Positions 34,959 through 44,280 of a stretch of 64,000 nucleotides of DNA are shown here, one piece after another; the first letter of the stretch is position 1, and every line of letters starts with the position of its first letter. Source of the DNA: an uncultured Spirochaetaceae bacterium (GTDB lineage Bacteria > Spirochaetota > Spirochaetia > Sphaerochaetales > Sphaerochaetaceae); contig CALXYM010000006.1 of the NCBI GenBank assembly GCA_944392965.1, forward strand, positions 1-64,000, given 5' to 3'. Made by a program: the position numbers and the translations under genes. The notes beneath the pieces are model-generated. The model was not told the origin of the DNA. It did no database searches and saw only the letters and a program-made list of their open reading frames with translations.

Positions 34959-35918
34959 CTAATACCCTATATCCTTTAAAGCGGCAAGAATAGCTTCCTG
35001 CTGTTCAAATATGGAAACTCCATGAACAACAGAATGCATATTTTCAAGTATTATGACCTTACCTGATTTCACAGCGTCAAAACTGTTCCAATATTCCTTG
35101 TTCGACATCAATTCCTCATTAAACATCATTCTATTCTCTTCCCTGCTATTAGAGGAACCGACATAGACTATCAAATCAGGATCTCCATCCAATGCTTTCT
35201 CATAGGAAAAAGGACCGATACCGGATGAAGCATCATAACAATTATTAAAACCAAGCATCTTAAAAGCTGACCCTACAGTTCCACCTTCTGTCTGATAGCT
35301 CAACCCATTTCCCTGTTGCTGTATTATTAATACTCTCTGATCTTCGATTCTCTTCTTAAAATCCTCAGCTCTTTCCTCATATAAGGCAAAACTTTCCCTG
35401 ATTCTTCTATTTTCTTCGCCATCAGGATCAAAACTGTCCGCCAAAGACAGTACCTCATTTTTTATATTCTCATATGTGAAAGGAGTACTGTTATCGACAT
35501 AATATACGGGAATACCCATCTGAGAAAGCAACTGACCATATGTATTATACTGATAATCACCTAAAACAACCAAATCAGGCTCAAGTAGAAGTATGGACTC
35601 TATGTTTATCTCCTTATCATAAGGAATGACAAATTCCTTTACGTTTAAATCATCTGGCCACGGAAGAGCACCTGCCGTGGGTATGGCAATAAGAGGAACT
35701 TTTAATGCATGAAGAGTCCTTACAGGTTTTGTAAGAAGAACAGCAACCCTTTTTGGACTATCAGGAAGAACAACATCCTCTAATCCTCTCTCTTTCATGT
35801 TTTCTGGATAAGAAAGGATGTAAGGCTCTTCATACTCAAGGGTATTCTCATTGACACCAAGAGCAAATGCACAATAAATAGACAAAAAGAAAACGATTAA
35901 TAAAAGAATCTTTTTCAT
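34959..35918 (-). CDS. Periplasmic binding protein, iron-complex/cobalamin family (BtuF/FecB)
   Basis: 319 residues. The leader is MKKILLLIVFFLSIYCAFA; it has a Cys two residues before the cleavage-like AFA, so a lipid anchor is possible but not convincing. The mature part has the two lobes of the family: LPDSPKRVAVLL, INIESILLLEPDLVVLGDY and a long helix linker, then 'DPDLIVYVGSS'. It lacks a recognisable iron- or B12-specific motif. It is the first gene of a binding protein-permease-ATPase operon for an iron-siderophore, haem or cobalamin. Confidence 0.85.
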   Translation of the reverse strand: MKKILLLIVFFLSIYCAFALGVNENTLEYEEPYILSYPENMKERGLEDVVLPDSPKRVAVLLTKPVRTLHALKVPLIAIPTAGALPWPDDLNVKEFVIPYDKEINIESILLLEPDLVVLGDYQYNTYGQLLSQMGIPVYYVDNSTPFTYENIKNEVLSLADSFDPDGEENRRIRESFALYEERAEDFKKRIEDQRVLIIQQQGNGLSYQTEGGTVGSAFKMLGFNNCYDASSGIGPFSYEKALDGDPDLIVYVGSSNSREENRMMFNEELMSNKEYWNSFDAVKSGKVIILENMHSVVHGVSIFEQQEAILAALKDIGY

Positions 35919-36025
35919 AAGTACAGTTTCACATACTAAAAGAGATAAAACAATTTTATTGTTGTAACTTTGTCAAAAACATTGTTGTTCTACAAAATGA
36001 ATAAGATTTATCCTATTATATGAAT

Positions 36026-37450
36026 ATGAAAAAAATAACAGTTCTTGTTTTATCCATATTTCTTACGATGCAGATACTCTTCTCCGGTGGAGTAAATGAG
36101 AAAATAGTGAACAACACGATATCAACTCCGATGGAAGAGATGAAAGGAGAGAGGAGTATAAGTGAGATATTATACTCCCTTTCAAACGTATATGCCCTTT
36201 TAGACAGATATTATCTTTATGAAATAGACAATGAAGCAATGGCAGAAAACCTCCTTTCCGCAATGATAGCCTCCCTTGGAGACCGCTATTCCTATTACGT
36301 TAAAGCAGAGGATATGAGTGAATATGAAGAGCAGTATACGGGAGAATATGTCGGAATAGGTACATATGTGTCTAAGATGAATCCAATTTATGCCGATTAT
36401 GATGATCCCCTGACATGGATGCTCCAGATCGTCAGTCCTTTTCCAGGAGGCCCTGCAGACAGAGCTGGACTTAGGGCAAATGACCTCATAAGTGCCATAA
36501 ATGGAGAAAGCGTATACTCTCTCAATGCCACAGAGGCATCAAGACTGCTTAGAGGAAAGGAAGGAGAATCCCTTACACTCAGTGTATACAGAGATGGAAA
36601 CGAATTTGAAATAACACTCATGCCGGAACACGTCATAACCCCTAACCTCGCATATGACGTGATATATGATGATGTAGGATACCTGCATCTCTATACGTTT
36701 AATGAAAGCAGCACGGAAAGTGTGAAAGAAGCCCTGGATGACATGAAGGCCAGAGGAATAAAGAGTCTGGTAATTGACCTGAGGAACAACGGGGGTGGAA
36801 CTGTCGACACCAGTGAAGAAATCACGGATATGTTCCTGAGCGAAGGGGCAATAGTGAATGTAAGATTCAAGGAAGGCAGTGGTGTCGAAGATACCACATA
36901 TTATGCGGATAGAAACACGCAGCTTGATGCGGATATACCTATCGTTATACTCGTAAACGGTGGAACAGCAAGTGCAAGTGAGATAATGACTGCAGCCCTT
37001 AAGGAAAATGGAAGAGCCACTGTGATAGGAGGCCAGACATTTGGAAAGGGAATAATACAGAGCGTGATACCTTATAATGGAGGTTTCATATGCTTTACCG
37101 ATGCCAATTACTACACGCCATCAGGAAACAGCATACATGAAGTCGGAATAAAACCGGATATAATAATAGAGGACAGGGAATACACGGAGGAAGAACTCAA
37201 GAGTTATGAGGAATTCCTCAGTACGGACAAGATTGAAAAATACATAAAAGCACATCCTGAATACAGCATAGAGAACATAGAGACATTCGCGGATGAAAAC
37301 AGTGACAGCGGTGTTCCTCGTGACATGCTCATACTTCTTATAAGAAACGAGTATTACTACCAAATGGATTATGAAAACCGTCCCGTAGTACTCGTTGATT
37401 ACGATGAGGCATTGCAGGAAGCCCTAACCTTTCTTGGAAAAGAGATATGA
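36026..37450 (+). CDS. C-terminal processing peptidase (CtpA/Prc type, S41)
   Basis: 474 residues from the ATG at 36026; the ATG at 36020 sits next to a -10-like TATTAT (36014-36019), which would make 36026 the leaderless start. The leader MKKITVLVLSIFLTMQILFS targets the periplasm. A PDZ domain with PGGPADRAGLRANDLISAI follows (about 110-190). The S41 core has KSLVIDLRNNGGG, NGGTASASEIMTAAL with the nucleophile Ser, and GGQTFGKGIIQS with the general-base Lys. It trims C-termini of exported proteins. It overlaps rsmE by 4 bases. Confidence 0.9.
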   Translation: MKKITVLVLSIFLTMQILFSGGVNEKIVNNTISTPMEEMKGERSISEILYSLSNVYALLDRYYLYEIDNEAMAENLLSAMIASLGDRYSYYVKAEDMSEYEEQYTGEYVGIGTYVSKMNPIYADYDDPLTWMLQIVSPFPGGPADRAGLRANDLISAINGESVYSLNATEASRLLRGKEGESLTLSVYRDGNEFEITLMPEHVITPNLAYDVIYDDVGYLHLYTFNESSTESVKEALDDMKARGIKSLVIDLRNNGGGTVDTSEEITDMFLSEGAIVNVRFKEGSGVEDTTYYADRNTQLDADIPIVILVNGGTASASEIMTAALKENGRATVIGGQTFGKGIIQSVIPYNGGFICFTDANYYTPSGNSIHEVGIKPDIIIEDREYTEEELKSYEEFLSTDKIEKYIKAHPEYSIENIETFADENSDSGVPRDMLILLIRNEYYYQMDYENRPVVLVDYDEALQEALTFLGKEI

Positions 37451-38181
37451 GAATACTTTTAATCAAATCAGAAAAGATAGAGAACGGCTCTTATGAGCTT
37501 GCAAAAAAAGAGTATAACTATCTTAATAATGTCCTAAGACTTAAGGATGGTGACACATTTAAGGCAAAAGATGAGAAGGAGAGGATATATAACGCTCATT
37601 TCTCTGGTAACATACTCTTTCTCTCTGAAAGTGACAAAAATGTTGAATATCTGGATACCATGCCATCATTCACAGGACACTTTCAGAGAATACATCTCTA
37701 TCAGGCAATATTGAAAGGAAAGAAGAATGAACGTGTGGTACGTGACAGCCAGGAAGCGGGTATTGAAAGGATAACATTCATCTCAACTGAATTCACATCC
37801 TCATCAGAGATAAAGGAACATGATCTTGAACGGCTTTATGCAATAAGAAGGGAAGCCGTGCAGCAGTCCGGAGCAAAAGTCATGACGATAGATGCCCCTA
37901 TTTCCTTTCAACAGGCCTTAGAGAAGGCAGAAGGAAGGATACTTATACTCCATCAGAGTCTGAGAGGCAGTACAAAAGACATAAAAGAAGCACTTGATGG
38001 AGCTAAGGAAGATGATATCATCTCCGTATTCATAGGTTCAGAAGGTGGATTTTCTGAAGAAGAATGTAAGAAAGCAGAAGAGAAAGGGGCCTTCCCCGTT
38101 CTCCTTAAAACGAACATATTAAGAGCTGAAAACGCCTCAATCTACACTATATCCGCTATTCAGACACTTTTAAATAAATGA
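37447..38181 (+). CDS. rsmE: 16S rRNA (uracil1498-N3)-methyltransferase
   Basis: 244 residues. It starts inside the ctpA stop (ATGA). The N-terminal PUA-like barrel is followed by the SPOUT knot domain: IFVIGSEGGFSEEE-like VFIGSEGGFSEEECK, then LLKTNILRAENASIYTIS, which form the SAM-binding knot, and YQAILKGKKNERVV with RITFISTEF. Methylates U1498 in the decoding centre of the small subunit. Co-transcription with ctpA is likely. No terminator follows; instead comes a long AT-rich block. Confidence 0.92.
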   Translation: MRILLIKSEKIENGSYELAKKEYNYLNNVLRLKDGDTFKAKDEKERIYNAHFSGNILFLSESDKNVEYLDTMPSFTGHFQRIHLYQAILKGKKNERVVRDSQEAGIERITFISTEFTSSSEIKEHDLERLYAIRREAVQQSGAKVMTIDAPISFQQALEKAEGRILILHQSLRGSTKDIKEALDGAKEDDIISVFIGSEGGFSEEECKKAEEKGAFPVLLKTNILRAENASIYTISAIQTLLNK

Positions 38182-38638
38182 GTAAAAGGAATTAGATAAA
38201 AAAAATATCAGATATGACGTTATGTTTTAGTTATTATATTAACAAACACTATATATAGCGTATTAAATAATATTGTTAATTTTATGTAAGTATAATATCT
38301 GTTAAGAATTATTTAAAAATCATACAAATGTTTATTTTTGTTGAAAACATGTGAAAAACTCATTGAATTCAGCTATTTTCCACATGTACGATTTTAATTA
38401 TTTCTTATATAAGTTTTATTAAAAAATAGTTATTTTATTCCGAGTTATTTTCTTTAAATATAAAAATTTACAGATAAACTTATTTTTAATCAAAAAAGGT
38501 GAAAAAAAACTATTTATTTTATCTTTCCACATATTTTCCACACCCCTGTGGAAAACCTGTGGAAAACTCAAAAAAAACCATATATAGCGTCTTTCATTTT
38601 TCCTTCAAGAACAGAGCTAAAACTGATATACTTTACCT
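38182..38638. other. 457-base AT-rich gene-free block with DnaA-box-like repeats
   Basis: Very AT-rich with no ORF. It holds five copies of the 9-mer TTTTCCACA or its complement, or single-base variants: 38376-38384, 38523-38531 (ctttccaca), 38534-38542, 38547-38555 and 38558-38566. The last four are in 44 bases. An 11-base direct repeat, atatatagcgt, flanks the core (38251-38261 and 38580-38590). The same 9-mers recur in the dnaN-dnaA gap. The block ends at the promoter of the sugar-kinase gene. Confidence 0.6.
38627..38632 (+). promoter_or_regulatory. -10 box of the PfkB kinase gene, leaderless
   Basis: TATACT is followed by exactly six bases and then ATG at 38639; no SD. The -35 is weak, but the DnaA-box cluster lies directly upstream. 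Confidence 0.55.
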
Positions 38639-39634
38639 ATGGCTGTATATGGAATAGGAAACCCTTTAATTGACCTGTTATGCTTTGTTTCAGATGAGGA
38701 TATAGATAATCTTTCTCTTTTCAAAGGAACAATGAACCTCATAGATGAGGATAAGAGAAAGGAAATAGTGGATTATCTAAAGAAGAAAGAGATCTTATAT
38801 TCATGTGGGGGATCCTGTCCCAACACAATGGTGACACTCAAGAGCCTGGGAGTAGAGACGACCCTTGCAGGGGGAATAGGTCATGATGAATTGGGAGATA
38901 TGTATAAAACACGTTTGAAAGAGCTTGGAGTACATGATGAGCTTGTAAAGAACGATGCAGCCACAGGAACATCCATAATCCTCGTGACAGAGGACAGAGA
39001 GAGGACAATGTGTACCTTTCTCGGAGCCAACAGGAATTTCGATTCAAAAGATGTCAACCTTGAGAGCGCGAAAAAAGCCGATATCTTCTATTTCACAGGA
39101 TATATGTGGGATACCGAACCTCAACAGAGGGCAATAAGAAAAGTCCTTGAAGTGAAAAAGGAATGTAATTTCCTAGTTGCATTCGACATAGCAGATCCGT
39201 TCGCAGTAGGTCGATACAGACAGACTTTCTTCGACCTTATAAATGAATCTGTTGACATAGTATTCGCAAATAGTGAGGAAGCCAGGTATCTAATCGATAA
39301 CTATGATGCATATGAATGTGCAAAAAGCATAGGAAAGCTCTGCCCCACTGCGATAGTGAAAAACGGTAAAAAAGGTTCTTTCATCTCAAGTAATGGAAAG
39401 ATTCATGAAATTCCAATCTATGGTACGAGTAAACCCGTAGATACGACTGGTGCGGGAGATACATACGCATCGGGTTTCCTTTACGGAATAGAAAAAGGAT
39501 ATGATGTGGTAAACTGTGGAAGAATAGCATCATTCCTCGCAGGCGAGATAATAAATCAGATCGGAGCCCAGTTCACTATAGAAAGAAGTGAGAAACTGAA
39601 AAAACATCTAGAAGAAAATTTTCCTACTTATTGA
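38639..39634 (+). CDS. PfkB-family carbohydrate/nucleoside kinase
   Basis: 331 residues. The N-terminal part has YGIGNPLIDLL and CGGSCPNTMVTLKSLG, the second similar to adenosine-kinase members. The C-terminal signature PVDTTGAGDTYASGFLYG contains the catalytic Asp in GAGD. The adenosine-kinase-like features (GNPLID, 'ANRNF') make a nucleoside or adenosine-type kinase plausible, but ribokinase-like sugars cannot be excluded. It has a leaderless promoter. Its stop overlaps the perR -35 hexamer. Confidence 0.82.
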   Translation: MAVYGIGNPLIDLLCFVSDEDIDNLSLFKGTMNLIDEDKRKEIVDYLKKKEILYSCGGSCPNTMVTLKSLGVETTLAGGIGHDELGDMYKTRLKELGVHDELVKNDAATGTSIILVTEDRERTMCTFLGANRNFDSKDVNLESAKKADIFYFTGYMWDTEPQQRAIRKVLEVKKECNFLVAFDIADPFAVGRYRQTFFDLINESVDIVFANSEEARYLIDNYDAYECAKSIGKLCPTAIVKNGKKGSFISSNGKIHEIPIYGTSKPVDTTGAGDTYASGFLYGIEKGYDVVNCGRIASFLAGEIINQIGAQFTIERSEKLKKHLEENFPTY

Positions 39635-39659
39635 CAATAATTACTAATAATCTTATTTT
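39631..39659 (+). promoter_or_regulatory. Promoter of perR-rubrerythrin
   Basis: The perfect -35 TTGACA (39631-39636), a 17-base spacer and the -10 TATTTT (39654-39659). The -35 overlaps the kinase stop codon. Confidence 0.75.
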
Positions 39660-39664
39660 ATTAA

Positions 39665-39679
39665 TATCAATTATTGATA
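39665..39679 (+). promoter_or_regulatory. Putative PerR/Fur box
   Basis: tatcaat-t-attgata is a perfect 7-1-7 inverted repeat at the expected transcription start, matching the architecture of Fur/PerR operators. It implies autoregulation of perR and the rubrerythrin gene. Confidence 0.65.
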
Positions 39680-39687
39680 AGGAAAAT

Positions 39688-40086
39688 ATGAGACAGGTAA
39701 GACAGACCCTACAGAAGGAAATAACATACAATACCATAATGAAAATGATGGGACATCCGACGGCGGAAGAAGTTTATGATTCTGTACATCTTACCTATCC
39801 TCATGTATCTAAGGCAACTGTCTACAGAAACCTCGCTTCACTGGAAGAGAAAGGAGTCATTAAAAGGATTCCTAAACTCGGAGGAGGATCTGACAGATAC
39901 GATAAGAACATGATTCCTCATTTTCACGCAAAGTGTAAATGTTGTGGTAAAATATTCGATGTGGCACTTCCTCTGGAAGGAGTTCTGGAAAAAGCGAAAG
40001 TGATGGAGGATGAGGGATTTTCCCTCAATTCCTATCAGTTAATATTTGAAGGAACCTGTACAGAATGCAGGTTAAAGGAGAAATAA
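39688..40086 (+). CDS. perR: Fur-family peroxide/metal regulator, PerR type
   Basis: 132 residues from the ATG at 39688, which has an aagga SD; an upstream ATG at 39631 lies on the promoter and is rejected. The winged helix contains [16 protein letters not shown]. PerR/Fur metal residues are visible: [18 protein letters not shown] and HFHAKC. The structural zinc pairs are CKCC and CTEC. The PerR assignment rests on the adjoining rubrerythrin gene and on the Asp and His residues of the sensor site; Fur is an alternative. Confidence 0.87.
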   Translation: MRQVRQTLQKEITYNTIMKMMGHPTAEEVYDSVHLTYPHVSKATVYRNLASLEEKGVIKRIPKLGGGSDRYDKNMIPHFHAKCKCCGKIFDVALPLEGVLEKAKVMEDEGFSLNSYQLIFEGTCTECRLKEK

Positions 40087-40087
40087 T

Positions 40088-40630
40088 ATGGAACTAAAGG
40101 GATCAAAGACGGAGAAGAATCTCCAGACGGCGTTCGCTGGTGAGAGCCAGGCAAGAAACAAGTATACCTACTATGCATCAAAGGCAAAGAAGGAAGGATT
40201 TGAGCAGATTGCAGCTATCTTCCTTGAGACTGCAGACAACGAGAAAGAGCATGCAAAGCTCTGGTTCAAACTTCTCCAGGAAGGTGGAGATATCCCATCA
40301 ACAGCAGAAAACCTGAAAGATGCAGCAGCTGGTGAGAACTATGAATGGACAGACATGTATGCCACATTCGCAAAAGAAGCTGAGGAAGAGGGATTCACAA
40401 AGATTGCAGCACTTTTCAAGGGAGTTGCAAAAATCGAGAAAGAGCACGAGGAGAGATATCTCGCACTCTTGAAGAATGTTGAGGATGGTCTTGTATTCAG
40501 CAGAGACGGAGAGATGATCTGGAAATGCAGAAACTGCGGACACATTCATGTTGGAAAGGCAGCTCCTGGAGTATGCCCAGTATGTGCTCATCCACAGGCT
40601 TATTTTGAATTAGTTGGAAAGAACTACTAA
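40088..40630 (+). CDS. rbr: Rubrerythrin
   Basis: 180 residues, strong SD (aaggag). The N-terminal ferritin-like domain carries the di-iron Glu ligands in [24 protein letters not shown] and EKEHEERY. The C-terminal rubredoxin domain has [10 protein letters not shown] and [12 protein letters not shown], forming the Fe(SCys)4 site. It reduces hydrogen peroxide in anaerobes. It is cotranscribed with perR and ends in a strong terminator, the classical oxidative-stress pair of anaerobic bacteria. Confidence 0.95.
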   Translation: MELKGSKTEKNLQTAFAGESQARNKYTYYASKAKKEGFEQIAAIFLETADNEKEHAKLWFKLLQEGGDIPSTAENLKDAAAGENYEWTDMYATFAKEAEEEGFTKIAALFKGVAKIEKEHEERYLALLKNVEDGLVFSRDGEMIWKCRNCGHIHVGKAAPGVCPVCAHPQAYFELVGKNY

Positions 40631-40654
40631 TCCAAATATTACAAAGTTATGCAT

Positions 40655-40687
40655 AGAGCTGTTAATAACTGTTAACAGCTCTTTTTT
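40655..40687 (+). terminator. Terminator of perR-rbr
   Basis: A perfect 11-bp stem, agagctgttaa (40655-40665) / ttaacagctct (40672-40682), followed by six T's. Confidence 0.9.
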
Positions 40688-40785
40688 GGTTCTTCAGGTA
40701 AAACTGAGGGAAGAGGGATAGAGATTGAAAAAGAGAGCATGTGAGTTCTAAAGTTTAGTTACCACACAAAACATAGGACGAACAC

Positions 40786-41027
40786 ATGCTCTTAGAACAA
40801 ATTATAGCAAATAACCCATCACTTCAACCATATGAATACGTCAATACAGAGATAGCAGAAGACGGGCATCGGCTGGTACTGCATCTGGCAAGCAGGAAGG
40901 CTTCAACAACAGGATCAAGGTTGCAAAGAGAATTGCTTATGGATACAGGGATGAAGACTACTTTTTCTCTTTGATTCAGTTCATCTCCATCCTTTCTCTC
41001 AGAGCTCAATCCCACAGAAAAACGTGA
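40786..41027 (+). pseudogene. ISL3-type transposase remnant, internally deleted and frameshifted
   Basis: A 62-residue frame starting MLLEQIIANNPSLQPYEY looks like the N-terminus of an ISL3-family transposase. It continues in another frame from about 40893 with EGFNNRIKVAKRIAYGYRDEDYFF and ends at 41027. That is the typical C-terminal motif of the same family. So only the two ends of the gene remain, with the middle lost and a frameshift at the junction. The right end at 41089-41101 reads gtgtgaactaccc, like an ISL3 inverted repeat; the left repeat near 40757-40770 is poorly preserved. Confidence 0.6.
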
Positions 41028-41088
41028 AGAGCCTCTTTTTTTAATCAGTTTATAAATTACTTTACAAAAAAACGCCAATCCGCAAACA

Positions 41089-41101
41089 GTGTGAACTACC
41101 C
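41089..41101. repeat. Probable right inverted-repeat end of the ISL3 remnant
   Basis: gtgtgaactaccc reads gggtagttcacac on the other strand, the usual type of ISL3 end. Its left partner is not clear. Confidence 0.4.
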
Positions 41102-41240
41102 ACACTTAAGAAGAGCGGGCTTCAGCACCAGCTGCTTGCTCAGGAAAACCTGCTCAAGTCTTACGTTAGCTCCACCGGAGTACATATGCGTCCCACATAC
41201 GTGCAGAGATTTTTCTGCCCTGCAAGCAGCTAATTGAAGT
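41096..41240 (-). pseudogene. Possible TnpB C-terminal remnant (IS200/IS605 type)
   Basis: The minus-strand frame ending at 41096 reads LHVCGTHMYSGGANVRLEQV and ends KPALLKCG. This resembles the C-terminus of a TnpB with a last zinc-ribbon half and the variable tail. The frame has no start and no upstream partner. It sits next to the ISL3 remnant, and its stop lies in that element's inverted repeat, so one element has inserted into or next to the other. Confidence 0.3.
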
Positions 41241-41343
41241 ATACCTTACGATTCATCTCCATTCTATAGAGATATAGAGTCTTCTCGATATTTTTTTATA
41301 AATCTGTTTGTTTCATGACGTCTCTGCTTATATTAAAAGATGT

Positions 41344-42042
41344 TTATTTCCTCTTAGGATTCGTGGGAATGATTCTTACCTGCTTGTAAACTCCTTCCCC
41401 CTCACTCTTGGTTTCAACACCCTTGAAATCATTAAGAGCAGTATGAACCAGTCGACGTTCAAAGGGATTCATCGGTTCAAGAAGTTTACTTCTACCACTT
41501 CTGCGTACATATTCAGCACTCCTGACAGCGTTTCTGACAATCTGATCTTCATGCCTCATACGGTAATTCTCACTATCTATCACGATCTTGGCATCCTCAT
41601 CTATAGTCGCAGCATATACATTGGCAAGAAGCTGGATAGCATCAAGATTCTTTCCCTTTCTTCCAATCAAAATACTTGAACTGTCACTCTCGATATTGAG
41701 GGATATCTTACTATCTCTTCTTGAAGATATGGTAACAGTTGCATCATATCCCATCTTCTTGATAAGGGTTGTGACGAAATCAATGGTCTTTCTTTCAACA
41801 TCACTCTCTGCAGAAAGAACCTTTCCCTCTTCGGGTAAATACTCACTCTCACCCGCCTTTTCTATATCCTCTTTCTCTTCATCACCATAATAAACGCGGA
41901 TCTTTATATAACTCTTCTTGAAAAGACCCTTCTTAGTCTCTTCAAGAACTTCAACATAAACATCATCATTAACCAGACCTAGTTCCTGTCTTGCCTTCTG
42001 CAAAGCCTCTGCTTCGGTCCTTCCTTCAAAATCCTTATACAT
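41344..42042 (-). CDS. jag: Jag/KhpB RNA-binding protein
   Basis: 232 residues with an aagga SD. The order is a Jag_N domain (MYKDFEGRTEAEALQKARQ, GLFKKSYIKIRV), a short linker (80-100), a KH domain with LIGRKGKNLDAIQLL, and an R3H domain with NPFERRLVHTAL. It is an RNA-binding protein involved in envelope growth regulation in other bacteria. It lies 2 bases after yidC, part of the conserved rpmH-rnpA-yidC-jag block. No clear terminator follows. Confidence 0.92.
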   Translation of the reverse strand: MYKDFEGRTEAEALQKARQELGLVNDDVYVEVLEETKKGLFKKSYIKIRVYYGDEEKEDIEKAGESEYLPEEGKVLSAESDVERKTIDFVTTLIKKMGYDATVTISSRRDSKISLNIESDSSSILIGRKGKNLDAIQLLANVYAATIDEDAKIVIDSENYRMRHEDQIVRNAVRSAEYVRRSGRSKLLEPMNPFERRLVHTALNDFKGVETKSEGEGVYKQVRIIPTNPKRK

Positions 42043-42044
42043 TT

Positions 42045-43847
42045 TTATTTCCTTCTCTTCTTCTTTTTCGCTAAAGCTTTCTCTTCATCCTCTTTCTGAA
42101 TTTCCAGCTTAAATTGGGTTCCCTTCTTCTTATTCACATAAACCTGGGTACCAATTGAAATGATATTTGTTACAGACCAGTAAACAAGCAATCCAGACGG
42201 TGCATTATAAAGAATGAAGAAGAATATTATAGGCATACCATATGTCATGAACTTCATCATTCCTGCCTGACCTGCCGTGGATGAACTCTGTGTAATCTTC
42301 ATACTGAATATCATCGAGAGAGTATACAGTATTGGAAGAAGGTGAATCTCATTTCCAAGGAAAGGAATATTAAATGGAAGAGTGAAGATAGTCTCAGGAA
42401 TTGAGAGGTCAGTTATCCAACCAGGGATGAACATGGCTCCTCTGAGATCGATGTTCTTATTCAATAGTCCATAGAATGCAATGAGTATAGGGAACTGTAT
42501 CAGCATAGGCCAGCAGGAACTCATAGGATTTATACCCTCTTCCTTATAGAGTTTGGCCATAGCTACATTCTGAGCATTAGGATCATCCGGATATCTTTCC
42601 TTTATTTCATTCAACTTAGGAGTCAGAGCACTCATCTTCGCAGTTGATTCCGTACCCTTCTTTGAAAGAGGATGCAACAGCAGCTTAATTATGATGGTGA
42701 GAATTATTATAGCTACACCATAGTTAGGTATGAATCGGTAGATGAATGAGAGACACCAGTTAAGAATGGACTCAAGCCACCAAAGCCAGGAGGAATCCAT
42801 AGCTTCTCTGAGTCTGTGCTCCTCAAGACCGAAAACATTGTCTGCCGCATTATCATACCTATCGAGCTCCGTCGCACTTTGTGGTCCAAGATAATATGAA
42901 TAAACATCAGTAAGAACTGAATCGGATGTACCTGTTCTTGTAAAATAGAAATAGTTCTCCTGACTTACTCCCTCTGAATAAGTCATATTCGTAGCCGTAT
43001 ATTTGTCTATGATGTTTCTCGTCTCAGGAATACCTATTGCAACGAAATATTTTCCAGTAAGACTCATCCAATCTATAAATTCATCCTCATCGAAGTTCTC
43101 ATAGACATATTCACCACCAGAATAGCTTACATTACTCTTTCCACCTCGATCATCCCTTAAGTAGTTGATTCTCCTGTAATCATAACTTGAACTCATGGAT
43201 TCAAATTCAGGACCTACCTGAGGTCCGAAACCGATGGTATATGCATCACCATTGTAATTAAGAGGTATGCTTCCTCCATCAGAAGTAGAAATATTAACTA
43301 CAAGCTGAATCATGTATTCATCATTCATCGGAACAGCATAGATCTTATTTATCGTGAATATCCTACCATCCTTTGTTTCAAAATCACGAGAGAAACTTAC
43401 TTGTGTGATATTCCTGTCCGTAAGCTCATTTATGCTGTAATTAAAAACAGCGTCTATAGGATTAGTCTTGTCATCCCCTACGTAAAGCATGAATGGATTG
43501 ACATCATCACTATCTTTGAAAATAAACTCGCTGGGTTCTCCATTAGTATGGTGTTCCTTCAGTTTAACACTGCTGATAGTCGCTCCTACAGGATCAAAAG
43601 TAAATGATGATACTTCATTCTCAACTATGAAAGTAGAACTATCAGGACTATCTCCTATAGCATAAAAGTCATTTTCATACGCATTTGATGCCCCATATGT
43701 AGATATGGTGCTATCATCAACATTTTCAACTATTGTCTCCGTAGTCGTTTCAGTCGGAGCAGGAGAAAAGAAAGCAGCCTGTATAGTAGTTGAAAATATA
43801 ATTACGATTGTACATAAAACTATTGCCAGAATCGTATTCCTATCCAT
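42045..43847 (-). CDS. yidC: Membrane protein insertase YidC/OxaI
   Basis: 600 residues with the SD aaggag. N-terminal anchor MDRNTILAIVLCTIVIIFSTTIQAAFF, then a large periplasmic domain (about 50-330) as in Gram-negative YidC. Then come the five-helix insertase core (IPNYGVAIIILTIIIKLLLHPL; 'WPMLIQFPILIAFYGLLNKNIDLRGAMFIPGWITDLS'; 'YGMPIIFFFILYNAPSGLLVYW'). A basic C-terminal tail ends KKKKRRK. It inserts and folds inner-membrane proteins with and without SecYEG. Confidence 0.94.
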   Translation of the reverse strand: MDRNTILAIVLCTIVIIFSTTIQAAFFSPAPTETTTETIVENVDDSTISTYGASNAYENDFYAIGDSPDSSTFIVENEVSSFTFDPVGATISSVKLKEHHTNGEPSEFIFKDSDDVNPFMLYVGDDKTNPIDAVFNYSINELTDRNITQVSFSRDFETKDGRIFTINKIYAVPMNDEYMIQLVVNISTSDGGSIPLNYNGDAYTIGFGPQVGPEFESMSSSYDYRRINYLRDDRGGKSNVSYSGGEYVYENFDEDEFIDWMSLTGKYFVAIGIPETRNIIDKYTATNMTYSEGVSQENYFYFTRTGTSDSVLTDVYSYYLGPQSATELDRYDNAADNVFGLEEHRLREAMDSSWLWWLESILNWCLSFIYRFIPNYGVAIIILTIIIKLLLHPLSKKGTESTAKMSALTPKLNEIKERYPDDPNAQNVAMAKLYKEEGINPMSSCWPMLIQFPILIAFYGLLNKNIDLRGAMFIPGWITDLSIPETIFTLPFNIPFLGNEIHLLPILYTLSMIFSMKITQSSSTAGQAGMMKFMTYGMPIIFFFILYNAPSGLLVYWSVTNIISIGTQVYVNKKKGTQFKLEIQKEDEEKALAKKKKRRK

Positions 43848-43923
43848 TTAATCTCCTTAAAAAAGATTTCAGTTATCCAAGGAAAGTAGGAATAGGAACT
43901 CTGCATGAAGAGAAAAATAGGAG

Positions 43924-44280
43924 CTATTTCCGGTTCAACCTGACCAAAATGGATTTCATATTGGACTCAAGCAAGGAAAAATCGGAAACCTTTCCAGGAT
44001 AAACTACTAAGACGATATCTATTCCAGAATCAGATGATCCTTCTATCAAACGGCCATCCCATGTACGGAAAATCTCTTTTATTCTACGTCTTATCTTGTT
44101 TCTCTCAACGCTTGAACCAAAGTGCCGGACAGGAATAACTATTATCCTATCATAATTTAGACCGTTATTAAGAGAGATTAATCGCATTCCCTCACAGGAA
44201 AATCTCTTTCCCTGCTTGAAAATGCGATCGATTTCATCTTTTTTTCTGATGATTTGTGTCTTAGTAAGGCTTCTTCTCAT
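43924..44280 (-). CDS. rnpA: Ribonuclease P protein component
   Basis: 118 residues. The conserved [13 protein letters not shown] is the RNA-binding RNR motif. The start ATG at 44280 lies inside rpmH: the two frames overlap by 20 bases. No yidD gene is found in the 76-base gap between rnpA and yidC. Confidence 0.92.
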   Translation of the reverse strand: MRRSLTKTQIIRKKDEIDRIFKQGKRFSCEGMRLISLNNGLNYDRIIVIPVRHFGSSVERNKIRRRIKEIFRTWDGRLIEGSSDSGIDIVLVVYPGKVSDFSLLESNMKSILVRLNRK

